DNA of 7,258 nucleotides from an uncultured Sutterella sp. (GTDB taxonomy: Bacteria; Pseudomonadota; Gammaproteobacteria; Burkholderiales; Burkholderiaceae_F). A program made the position numbers and the translations under genes. The notes under the pieces are model-generated. The model did not search any database, was not told the DNA's origin, and saw only the letters and a list, made by a program, of their open reading frames with translations. Within the stretch, counting starts at the first letter, position 1. Every line of letters starts with the position of its first letter. The stretch covers positions 1 to 7,258 of the forward strand of contig CAJLGW010000082.1 in assembly GCA_905206345.1 (NCBI GenBank), in the 5' to 3' direction. Positions 1 to 5,551 of this stretch are shown here, one piece after another.

Positions 1-91
1 TTAATTATTGCAAATTAATAGAATCAAAGGTCTATGACCATCACCTTATTTCAGTCACACACTACCGGGCTTTCGTCAGTATCTTCAGCCG

Positions 92-2176
92 TTACGATTT
101 CTTGTAATTCCAGGGCAACCAAACATCAAAGTCAAATCCTTCCTGCAATCGGCAGAAGTCCCACTGCATAATTTTCTTTTCTGGATTCTTGCCCTTCGCT
201 AACTCTTCTTCCCAGCCCTTTTCAAAACAGTACTTAAAGAGTGCCCGACCGTAATCCCTGAGCCACTGCTCTGCATCAATTCCGTTCAAGCGCGCAGTCT
301 CAAACAGCGTAAAGCAGTCACATAGACTCTTCATCCCCTCAACGGACTGTGAGAAATAGCTATTCTTTCGGATAATTGTTAACGGACGGATCGCTCGCTC
401 CACAATATTGGTGTCACACGGTACTCGTGGATCGGCTAAGAAGTAACGCAAGGCATCGCGCTGGTTCATGTAATACACGCACGCAGCGGCCCAATAAGCA
501 CTGCCTTTTTTAACGTAGCGCCCACCCTTGAGTTCCGTTGCTTCTGAAGCCAACCCCTTCATCACTTTGTCGATACTATCCATAATCGGTTTAATCTTAC
601 TTCGGCGAATTTGTCTGACCCGATCGTAATACTCCTGAAGTGTTTCATCCGATCGACGTTCTCGGACGGTATTTTCGTGTTGATAGACTTGACTCAAACC
701 ATCCAATACCGACATCAGCACCATCATGGTGTTGCCTTCAAGCACCTGCTGACGGAAGTGCGCTTTTAATTCTTTATTCGTTAAATTTTTAAACTCGTTC
801 ATCAATTGCTCAACATCAAGCGCACGATATATCTCACGGCGGAAGTGAATCAAACACGATTGATGACCTGTTGTCGGCAGACTTTGCTTAATGACACTCG
901 GATAGGCGGCATAACCATCACTGACCAATACATCAGGATTAAAACCGTGTTCGTTGATCACTTCATTGATGCAAGTAGCACTGCGACTACGCATGTAGTG
1001 GTAAGACAAAAACGGTCGTACCTCGACCGAGGCGTTAGACAAGGCCAGTACGTAGCTCTGCGAAGAAGTTTTCTCAAGCACTTGGCTACTGCCTTTGCCT
1101 TGAAATTGCAAACAGTCGTACGTCGTTTCATCACTGAGCAACACTTCGGTGTCTCGACAGCTCTTTAAAATGGCTTTCACTAAAGGTTGCAGATAAATTT
1201 TAGTCCACTGTAAACGCTGACGACTGATCGTGTCATTGCCCAATCGCATCGGTTCAAGAAAGACGGACTGGCAACGATTTAACGGCATACCGTTATGTAC
1301 CAGAGACATCATTTCGATTAACGTTTCTTGAGAAACGGTTTGATTGGGTAGTACCGGTAACGGAGCGTTATCATCAATGTCGGCATGTACGCTGTGGCAC
1401 GCAGGACACTGACTGACAGCAATTTGGGTTTGGCACTGACTGAGCACATCGGCCAGCTCCAGATTGATGTTCTTACACTCTTCGTATTGTTGGCCGATAC
1501 TGATCAGTTGAGCACCGCATTGGCAACGATTTTTTGTCTTATTGACCTCAAAGCTTTGATTGGGCAAATCGGCTTGACTGACCTGACGACCTTTAGGTGA
1601 GGTCGGCTCAGACAATAACAAGGTCCAGTCCGAGTGGCGATCGCAACGATCGACGATTTCACAGGCGCTTTGTAAAATCGGATTGTCACTGCCTTTAACC
1701 TCTTGTAAGGCTTCTTGTGCGTAGTTAAGGGCTTGACTTAGCGAGAGCTTAACCTTACGGACTTGGCTGAACTTATTGTTCAGTTTATGTTCTAACTGCT
1801 TATCGTATTCGTCGACTTTAATGCTCTCGTTACCGCGCTTGAAAAATGACTTCAGAATTTTATTTTCAGTGAGTTTGTGCATTAAAATCGGCACGATTTT
1901 TTTACACTGCAACAGCATATCAGCATCACTGAGAGGCTCGCCGGAGAACATCCCGACAACATTGACGCTAATCTCGTTAAAGATATCAGTAAATACTTGC
2001 TTGACAACCTTTAACTGCTTGTTTTCACTTTCAAGGACTTTATTTTTGATTTTAAGATCTAGAGTTTTTTCTTCTAGATTTTGGAGTTTCTCTTCAAATT
2101 TTTTGTTCTGAGCTTGCACCTCAGCCAATCGCTTTTCTAACTCTTCGTAGCTTAATTTTTGCTTGGCTTTAGCCAT
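92..2176 (-). CDS. tnpC: IS66-family transposase TnpC (DDE type, long form)
   Basis: This is the catalytic transposase of the IS66 element, which cuts and joins the element's ends. The 694-aa product starts with a charged coiled-coil-like stretch (about residues 5-60). A cysteine-bearing zinc-finger region follows (C218, C220 and C257-x-x-C260). The RNase H-like catalytic core has D349 in LLSDET, D420 in VSDGYAAYP, a CLIHFRR segment at 441-447 that matches the family's C-x-x-H block, and E593 in NIVERAIRP. The C-terminal block ending in VWLPWNY fits the family tail. Most IS66 transposases are roughly 500-550 aa; the extra length is mainly N-terminal (about 1-200) plus an insertion around 455-550. 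The ATG at 2176 has AAGGA eight bases upstream. No frameshift or missing catalytic residue is seen, so the protein could be active. Confidence 0.93.
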   Translation of the reverse strand: MAKAKQKLSYEELEKRLAEVQAQNKKFEEKLQNLEEKTLDLKIKNKVLESENKQLKVVKQVFTDIFNEISVNVVGMFSGEPLSDADMLLQCKKIVPILMHKLTENKILKSFFKRGNESIKVDEYDKQLEHKLNNKFSQVRKVKLSLSQALNYAQEALQEVKGSDNPILQSACEIVDRCDRHSDWTLLLSEPTSPKGRQVSQADLPNQSFEVNKTKNRCQCGAQLISIGQQYEECKNINLELADVLSQCQTQIAVSQCPACHSVHADIDDNAPLPVLPNQTVSQETLIEMMSLVHNGMPLNRCQSVFLEPMRLGNDTISRQRLQWTKIYLQPLVKAILKSCRDTEVLLSDETTYDCLQFQGKGSSQVLEKTSSQSYVLALSNASVEVRPFLSYHYMRSRSATCINEVINEHGFNPDVLVSDGYAAYPSVIKQSLPTTGHQSCLIHFRREIYRALDVEQLMNEFKNLTNKELKAHFRQQVLEGNTMMVLMSVLDGLSQVYQHENTVRERRSDETLQEYYDRVRQIRRSKIKPIMDSIDKVMKGLASEATELKGGRYVKKGSAYWAAACVYYMNQRDALRYFLADPRVPCDTNIVERAIRPLTIIRKNSYFSQSVEGMKSLCDCFTLFETARLNGIDAEQWLRDYGRALFKYCFEKGWEEELAKGKNPEKKIMQWDFCRLQEGFDFDVWLPWNYKKS

Positions 2177-2440
2177 GAGGGCGTCCTTAATAATCGTATT
2201 AGATACGCCATTTTATCTGATCCAAAAACAACAGTAAATCATTGATATTTCAACGATAAATACGTTTTGAGAGTGTGGTATTTTGTTTGGACTGAATCAA
2301 TAAAAAATCTCACAAAAGTGCTCAGAGCGCCATTGCGATCGCTTGGCAAACGCTTTTTAACCCATTGATTTAAAATGATAAACTGTGAAAAACGATGTTC
2401 GAAAACCACCAAAACAACTGTTGATTAATATCAAAAAATA
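2177..2440 (-). other. 264-bp non-coding gap between tnpB and tnpC
   Basis: No credible gene was found here on either strand. The minus-strand ATGs open frames of only 2 to 19 codons. The longest (ATG at 2209) runs over the tnpC start in another frame and is probably meaningless. The gap is AT-rich, holds one GCGATCGC palindrome (2336-2343), and ends with the candidate tnpC promoter and ribosome-binding site. In many IS66 elements tnpB and tnpC are closely spaced, so the gap is notable. It looks like a leader or regulatory region, not a decayed gene. Confidence 0.5.
2210..2238 (-). promoter_or_regulatory. candidate sigma70 promoter for tnpC
   Basis: On the minus strand, a -35-like TTTACT (2233-2238) is followed after exactly 17 bases by a -10-like TAAAAT (2210-2215). 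Transcription would start near 2203 and give a leader of about 27 bases before the tnpC ATG. The position in the long tnpB-tnpC gap supports it. In AT-rich DNA such matches also occur by chance. Confidence 0.4.
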
Positions 2441-2791
2441 TCAGTTTTTTAGGAGATTGTTGCGTGTCACTTCGATGGCTAAACCGTCTAAATATCGCTC
2501 GAGTTCGATCACACTCAGCGGTTTAGTGGCTTTACCGTCAGCGCCCATCAGCAGTCGTTGATAGTGTCCACTATGCAAACGACGGGTCAGTAGGTTACTG
2601 CCTTTATCATCACAAAAAACCATCTTAGCAATAGCACACGTTTTAGAAACGAAGACAACGAGGTCTTGCCCTTTTGAAAGATCAATCCCAAGAAGTTGAC
2701 CGCAAATGCTATTGAGTCGCTTAAACCCGCATCGCATATCCATAGGACAAACAACCAATGTAACTCGATAAGAGTCAAACCGTACTCTCAT
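2441..2791 (-). CDS. tnpB: IS66-family accessory protein TnpB (IS66 Orf2)
   Basis: This 116-aa product is the small accessory protein carried by IS66 elements; its exact biochemical role in transposition is not settled. Features matching the family are the early CPMDMRCGFKRL segment (residues 15-26), the central VVFVSKT segment, and the GHYQRLLMGADGK region followed by a C-terminal helix. The length is normal for TnpB (about 115-120 aa). The ATG overlaps the tnpA stop as ATGA, with AGGTGA just upstream, so translation is probably coupled to tnpA. The second cysteine-rich motif region reads KTCAIAKMVFCDDKG instead of the commoner W-rich version, which marks a divergent subgroup. The gene is intact. 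Confidence 0.88.
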   Translation of the reverse strand: MRVRFDSYRVTLVVCPMDMRCGFKRLNSICGQLLGIDLSKGQDLVVFVSKTCAIAKMVFCDDKGSNLLTRRLHSGHYQRLLMGADGKATKPLSVIELERYLDGLAIEVTRNNLLKN

Positions 2792-3177
2792 CTTTTCACC
2801 TGTTTGATCAAGTTAGCGATAAAGATGTGGGGATGTCTCACAGTGACGCTAACGCTAACCCCATTAACAAAAACTTTGACCACATGATCCTGATCTGACT
2901 CTGTACGTGGTGGATTTTGTACGCTCTCTACAATAGTTTGCCACTGTTGATCATCAAAATGATGTACACCAACAATTTCTGCGCAGGCATCGCGGTTTGC
3001 GTTCTGGAGTTGTTGTTTGATTTTTGAGAAATATCGAGAAACCGAGCTTTTACAGGGGAGTTTTACTCCATAGCAATATTGATGCATCTCTTGTGCTATG
3101 AAGGTACGTATTCCAAGTCCGGAACTGCAATAAGCTTGATAAGCTCCCTCCCAATCAATGCTGTTTAATTTTCTCAT
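2788..3177 (-). CDS. tnpA: IS66-family accessory protein TnpA
   Basis: This 129-aa protein is the first gene of the IS66 element. TnpA proteins carry a helix-turn-helix-like N-terminal part and probably bind DNA. Here residues 6-55 (WEGAYQAYCSSGLGIRTFI onward to VSRYFSKIKQQL) fit an HTH of that type, and the C-terminal half has the alternating VVKVFVNGVSVSV strand pattern common to these proteins. The ATG at 3177 is preceded by AAAGGAG about eight bases upstream, a strong ribosome-binding site. The stop overlaps the tnpB start by 4 bp. Position at the 5' end of the element, upstream of tnpB, is the main support, because TnpA sequences are poorly conserved. Confidence 0.8.
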   Translation of the reverse strand: MRKLNSIDWEGAYQAYCSSGLGIRTFIAQEMHQYCYGVKLPCKSSVSRYFSKIKQQLQNANRDACAEIVGVHHFDDQQWQTIVESVQNPPRTESDQDHVVKVFVNGVSVSVTVRHPHIFIANLIKQVKR

Positions 3178-3235
3178 CAGAATGCTCCTTTTGATTGACT
3201 GTGGAGCTATTCTGATTGAAATTAAATTTTTAAAG

Positions 3236-3289
3236 CGGTGACGATAGGGAGGTTACTTTCAAAAGAGGGACACTAATTTACGGCGTTAC
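3236..3289 (-). repeat. candidate IS66 terminal region (tnpA-side end)
   Basis: Read on the minus strand from 3289 inward, this segment begins GTAACGCCG, runs through TGTCCCTCTTTTGAAAG (3256-3272) and ends near CTATCGTCACC. Bases 1-45 at the other side of the element give a partial counterpart: 8 of 10 matches over the segment starting at base 1, and a shared CTAT...TCACC at 32-45, with a poor middle. The match requires the other end to extend about nine bases beyond the window, so this is a tentative terminal inverted repeat. Confidence 0.4.
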
Positions 3290-3490
3290 TCTTGATTGAC
3301 TTCGAGTTGTAAAGAAAAAATTTGACCATAATGAAGCTACGATTCATTATGGTGCCGTCGGCAAGTTCTCTGAATACCTTGATGTATAACGCGGCGGCTT
3401 CCGCGCACTAAAGCGAAACAAAGGGATTTCTCGTCTGGACACATCTAGTTTGTTAATGCCTAAAAACTGCTTTATGAATTGAATTGTTAT
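3290..3490. other. gene-free stretch between IS66 and the repeat array
   Basis: No intact gene is present. The longest suggestive reading is on the plus strand, 3300-3389, an open stretch of 29 codons ending in TAA with a protein-like tail (HYGAVGKFSEYLDV). It is bounded upstream by a stop at 3297 and has no start codon, so it could be the tail of a gene cut by the IS66 insertion, or chance. The stretch also contains the hairpin at 3325-3353 and a small GC-rich palindrome (CGCGG 3390-3394 with CCGCG 3401-3405). Nothing here was recognised. Confidence 0.4.
3325..3353. repeat. 11-bp perfect inverted repeat (hairpin)
   Basis: ACCATAATGAA (3325-3335) and TTCATTATGGT (3343-3353) are exact reverse complements separated by a 7-base loop, GCTACGA. 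No T-run follows on either strand, so it is not a typical intrinsic terminator. It could be an operator, a relic of a mobile-element end, or a recombination-site stem. It lies 36 bp outside the proposed IS66 end. Confidence 0.6.
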
Positions 3491-3576
3491 TGTCCCATTT
3501 TTGAAAAACCATCAACTGTCCCACATTTGAAACGGTCTGTCCCAGCAATGAAAAACACCGTGCCTAATTATGAAAA
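3491..3576 (+). repeat. array of TGTCCCA-N4-TGAAA direct repeats, probable transposon-end sites
   Basis: Three 17-base direct copies are visible: TGTCCCATTTTTGAAAA (3491-3507), TGTCCCACATTTGAAAC (3517-3533) and TGTCCCAGCAATGAAAA (3538-3554). A fourth, decayed copy ends in ATTATGAAAA at 3560-3576. Starts are spaced 26, 21 and 22 bases, about two helical turns. Short repeats at this spacing are what transposon ends with several transposase-binding sites look like (Tn7-like, Mu-like and IS21-type ends are known examples). The family cannot be named from this. The array stops just where the IS200-like remnant begins, so it is likely a truncated end. Confidence 0.6.
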
Positions 3577-3719
3577 TTTCCAGAGGGTACTATGTGGACA
3601 CGGCTGGCAAAAATACACAGAAGATTGTAGCCTATATCAGGCAGCAATTAGAGGAAGATAAAATGGGAGACCAGTTGAGTTTCCCATATGCCGAAGACCC
3701 GTTTACGGGTAGCAGGTAA
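3570..3719 (+). pseudogene. C-terminal remnant of an IS200/IS605-type Y1 transposase
   Basis: This frame encodes 49 residues; those from about residue 5 match the tail of IS200/IS605 TnpA transposases. RGYYVDTAGKN corresponds to the family's conserved block around the last strand, and IVAYIRQQ carries the tyrosine (Y22 of the frame, codon 3633-3635) with a glutamine four residues later, the expected arrangement of the catalytic Tyr helix. The tail ends in EDPFTGSR. An intact TnpA is about 140-155 aa with an upstream HUH metal-binding motif; that N-terminal two thirds is missing, replaced abruptly by the TGTCCCA repeat array. The ATG at 3570 is probably accidental, and true homology starts near 3579. 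The remnant cannot be an active transposase. Confidence 0.72.
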
Positions 3720-3827
3720 CAGGATGCGAGTGGCAGATCGCCATGCGCCTAGTTGGCCGCGGCTGGTAAGAGAGCCTTTCAGGCGCACATGAAGAACCAC
3801 CAGCTAAGCCGGTGGGTATCTTTTTTA
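3579..3827 (+). mobile_element. right-end fragment of an IS200/IS605-type element
   Basis: The fragment holds the truncated transposase tail, about 75 bases of structured 3' non-coding DNA and a terminal hairpin with a T-run. The non-coding part contains TGCGCCT (3744-3750) pairing with AGGCGCA (3781-3787), the palindrome GCCGCGGC (3756-3763), and a 6-bp hairpin ACCCGT/ACGGGT at 3697-3710 in the gene's last codons. IS200/IS605 ends are subterminal hairpins recognised as single strands by the Y1 transposase, which fits 3797-3815. It is visibly more GC-rich than its flanks. The exact outer boundary is inferred to be in the T/A run near 3826. Confidence 0.6.
3797..3826 (+). terminator. IS200-type right-end hairpin, also a possible intrinsic terminator
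   Basis: CCACCAGC (3797-3804) pairs with GCCGGTGG (3808-3815) around a TAA loop with one A/C mismatch, and six Ts (3821-3826) follow five bases later. The hairpin is probably the transposition-end structure; it could also stop plus-strand transcription. On the minus strand the mismatch becomes a G-U pair, giving a full 8-bp stem at the end of the LysR gene, but only TTCTTC follows, so it would be a weak terminator there. Confidence 0.55.
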
Positions 3828-4865
3828 AAAAACGGTAGTAGCTCTACTGGGGAACTCGTTGGGGAAGGCTTGCACCCGATCTAAGGGTTTTTGATCGCCA
3901 GCAACATAAAGATAAGGTTTGATCCAGGGTGCCCAAGAGACCATGTCAGGGATAAGACTTGTTTTTATGATGTCATTTATCACTCGCACTGCCTTTTCAG
4001 CCAGCGTAGAAAGCGCTTCGTTTTTATAAATGAAGAACACCTCCCTGCTTGCTAGTGGATCTGGCATTTCATAGACATTCACTCGTTTAGCGTATTTAGG
4101 AAACTGCACTAGAGAAGTAATGCGCGTTAATGCCCAACCCATGCCATCAACAACCATCCCCATCATCAGAACATTGAGATCAACTTCGATTCGGCGTACA
4201 AAACTAAGGCCATTTTCGTTAAACAATCTCCTCTCCATACCTGCGCCTGAGTTAGCGTGGTCATAGGAAATTTGTGGCAATCCGCAAAATTGAAGTTGAT
4301 TCCATGTGACAGGTTGAGAGAGTTCTAACGACTCTGGTGTCACTACTACGCTCGGCTCTTGTAAAAGAAAATGCCGTTTAAGATCATTGCGATAGCTAAA
4401 TGGATTTGATGAAATGATAAAATCAACACGATCACTATCAAGTAGCTCTAAGAGGCGAGAACTCACTCCAGTTAACACGAGCGCATTGGAATAATCATTA
4501 CTTAGCTCTTTCATTAATCGACTACTCAAACTATCTGCCATACTTTCAATGATACCCATGCGAAAAGGGATACGGACGAGATTTTGGCTCTGAATATCCA
4601 CCAAGGCATGCTCAACGAGTGCTTGCGAACGAAGAAGCGCCTTTTGGAGCATCACCCCCATCTGTGTAATTTTGATGGGACGAGTTTCCCTCTCAATAAG
4701 CTGAAAACCTAACGACTGCTCCATTTCATTAATTGCACGGGAAACTGAAGATTGAGATGTGCTCAACTCCCTCGCAGTTTGTGTAAAACTACGGGTCTTA
4801 CACAAATTGAGAAAAAACAAAACGCTAGTAGGAAAAAGCTGACGCAAATGTTTTAAAGACTCCAT
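3825..4865 (-). CDS. LysR-type transcriptional regulator
   Basis: LysR regulators bind DNA through an N-terminal winged helix-turn-helix and sense a small molecule with a periplasmic-binding-like C-terminal domain, usually as tetramers in the cytoplasm. Here residues 13-70 form the wHTH (SFTQTARELSTSQSSVSRAI, then LGFQLIERE and the TQMG end), and about 98-300 form the effector domain. The 346-aa length exceeds the usual 290-330, owing to a tail of some 45 residues. The stop codon (3825-3827) lies in the T/A run at the end of an IS200-like fragment, so the original C-terminus may have been cut. The ATG has an excellent AGAGGTGG site overlapping the marC-like stop 12 bp upstream, suggesting coupled translation. 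The target is unknown; control of its own three-gene unit is an inference from position. Confidence 0.88.
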   Translation of the reverse strand: MESLKHLRQLFPTSVLFFLNLCKTRSFTQTARELSTSQSSVSRAINEMEQSLGFQLIERETRPIKITQMGVMLQKALLRSQALVEHALVDIQSQNLVRIPFRMGIIESMADSLSSRLMKELSNDYSNALVLTGVSSRLLELLDSDRVDFIISSNPFSYRNDLKRHFLLQEPSVVVTPESLELSQPVTWNQLQFCGLPQISYDHANSGAGMERRLFNENGLSFVRRIEVDLNVLMMGMVVDGMGWALTRITSLVQFPKYAKRVNVYEMPDPLASREVFFIYKNEALSTLAEKAVRVINDIIKTSLIPDMVSWAPWIKPYLYVAGDQKPLDRVQAFPNEFPSRATTVF

Positions 4866-4877
4866 CGGCCACCTCTT

Positions 4878-5480
4878 TTATAAAAATGTTGCAGCTCCTT
4901 CGAAAATCATTTGAGCCGACAAAGATGCTAATATCAACCCTGTGATTTTACTAAGCATTTGAATACCTTTTTCTCCAATAATACTCTCAATATAAGTAGC
5001 TGCATAAAGCATCACGCCAACACTGAAGACCGCAAGTGTGATCGCAATTGCTGTCGCAAAAATATCCATCATCCCATTTAGAGTATTACTGATAACAACC
5101 AAAGCACCAACTGAACCAGGACCAAGTGTTATAGGAATCGCCATCGGAACAATTGCTAAATCCATCACTGAGGTTTTCACGTCTGGTATTGTAGGTTTAC
5201 CTTGTACAAGTGAAATCGCCGAAAGAAATAGAAGTGCACCAGCTCCAATTTTGAAAGCTGCGATCGATATTCCTAAGAGGGAGAATATCTTGTCACCAAA
5301 AAATAATAGAATTAAACTTATCACCTCCACCCCAAACGTAACTTTAATAGCCAAGAGTTTTTTAACAACTGGATTAACGTCTGCGGTGAGGGCTAAAAAA
5401 ATTGAAACAATAAAAAATGGTGTTAAAAGAAAGAAAAATTTGATGTAAGTCGATAAAAAGAGGATGAATGTATTGGTCAT
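4878..5480 (-). CDS. MarC-family integral membrane protein
   Basis: MarC-family proteins are inner-membrane proteins with about six transmembrane helices. The family was named from the E. coli mar locus, though a role in multidrug resistance was not upheld, and some members have been proposed as amino-acid exporters. The 200-aa product has hydrophobic segments at about 5-31, 43-62, 65-92, 108-131, 137-160 and 173-195. It shows the family's conserved pattern LAIVPMAIPITLGPGSVGAL (108-127), including the GPG turn. I chose the ATG at 5480, preceded by AAAGAG; the frame stays open to a GTG at 5507, but that would start inside the upstream terminator hairpin. It sits between the lyase-like gene and lysR. 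Exporting or importing a compound linked to the lyase is possible but unproven. Confidence 0.85.
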   Translation of the reverse strand: MTNTFILFLSTYIKFFFLLTPFFIVSIFLALTADVNPVVKKLLAIKVTFGVEVISLILLFFGDKIFSLLGISIAAFKIGAGALLFLSAISLVQGKPTIPDVKTSVMDLAIVPMAIPITLGPGSVGALVVISNTLNGMMDIFATAIAITLAVFSVGVMLYAATYIESIIGEKGIQMLSKITGLILASLSAQMIFEGAATFL

Positions 5481-5492
5481 TTCAGACTCTTT

Positions 5493-5529
5493 AAAAAAAG
5501 GTGACACCGAAAAGTAGCAGTGTCACCTT
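5493..5529 (-). terminator. strong intrinsic terminator after the lyase gene, possible attenuator of marC-lysR
   Basis: On the minus strand, AAGGTGACAC and GTGTCACCTT form a perfect 10-bp stem (5520-5529 with 5498-5507) around a 12-base loop, and the 3' arm runs straight into seven Ts (5493-5499). It begins about 22 bases after the lyase stop. The T-run ends only 12 bases before the marC-like ATG, leaving room for the AAAGAG ribosome-binding site and little else. Confidence 0.85.
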
Positions 5530-5551
5530 AACACAAGGATTAGAAGTTAAA

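Larger units (their letters stand above)
1..3289 (-). mobile_element. IS66-family insertion sequence, nearly complete
   Basis: The three characteristic IS66 genes (tnpA, tnpB, tnpC) lie in order on the minus strand and all three are open. The tnpA-proximal end is placed at 3289 because, read inward on the minus strand, the sequence starts GTAACGCCG, and IS66-family ends usually start GTAA. The other end is not clearly inside the window. Bases 1-45 resemble the inner part of the right end (TTAATTATTG against TAAATTAGTG, and a shared CTAT...TCACC), so the outermost nine or so bases probably lie left of position 1. IS66 elements typically make 8-bp target duplications; the right-hand candidate would be 3290-3297, and its partner cannot be seen. 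The family assignment is firm; the exact ends are tentative. Confidence 0.85.

Noticed and set aside
2336..2343. GCGATCGC as a cyanobacterial HIP1 repeat
   Set aside because: Only a single copy of the palindrome was noticed, and the gene content is typical of gammaproteobacteria.
3380..3470. Integron attC-like site
   Set aside because: There are fragments such as ATAACGC and GTTAATGCC, but no convincing paired core sites or long imperfect stem, and no integron cassette structure around it.
3491..3576. CRISPR array
   Set aside because: The repeats are 17 bases with gaps of only 4 to 9 bases between them, far too short for spacers, and there are no cas genes.
3479..3661. 60-codon plus-strand open frame across the repeats and IS200 remnant
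   Set aside because: It reads the repeat array and then the remnant in the wrong frame. The neighbouring frame (3570-3719) gives the recognisable Y1 transposase tail.
5038..5448. 136-codon plus-strand open frame opposite the MarC gene
   Set aside because: It is antisense to a clear membrane-protein gene. Its composition is what the reverse strand of such a gene gives, and no ribosome-binding site or family features were seen.
5481..5507. Upstream GTG start for the MarC-family protein
   Set aside because: It lies within the terminator stem and T-run and has no ribosome-binding site. The ATG at 5480 has AAAGAG at a suitable distance and gives a normal N-terminus.
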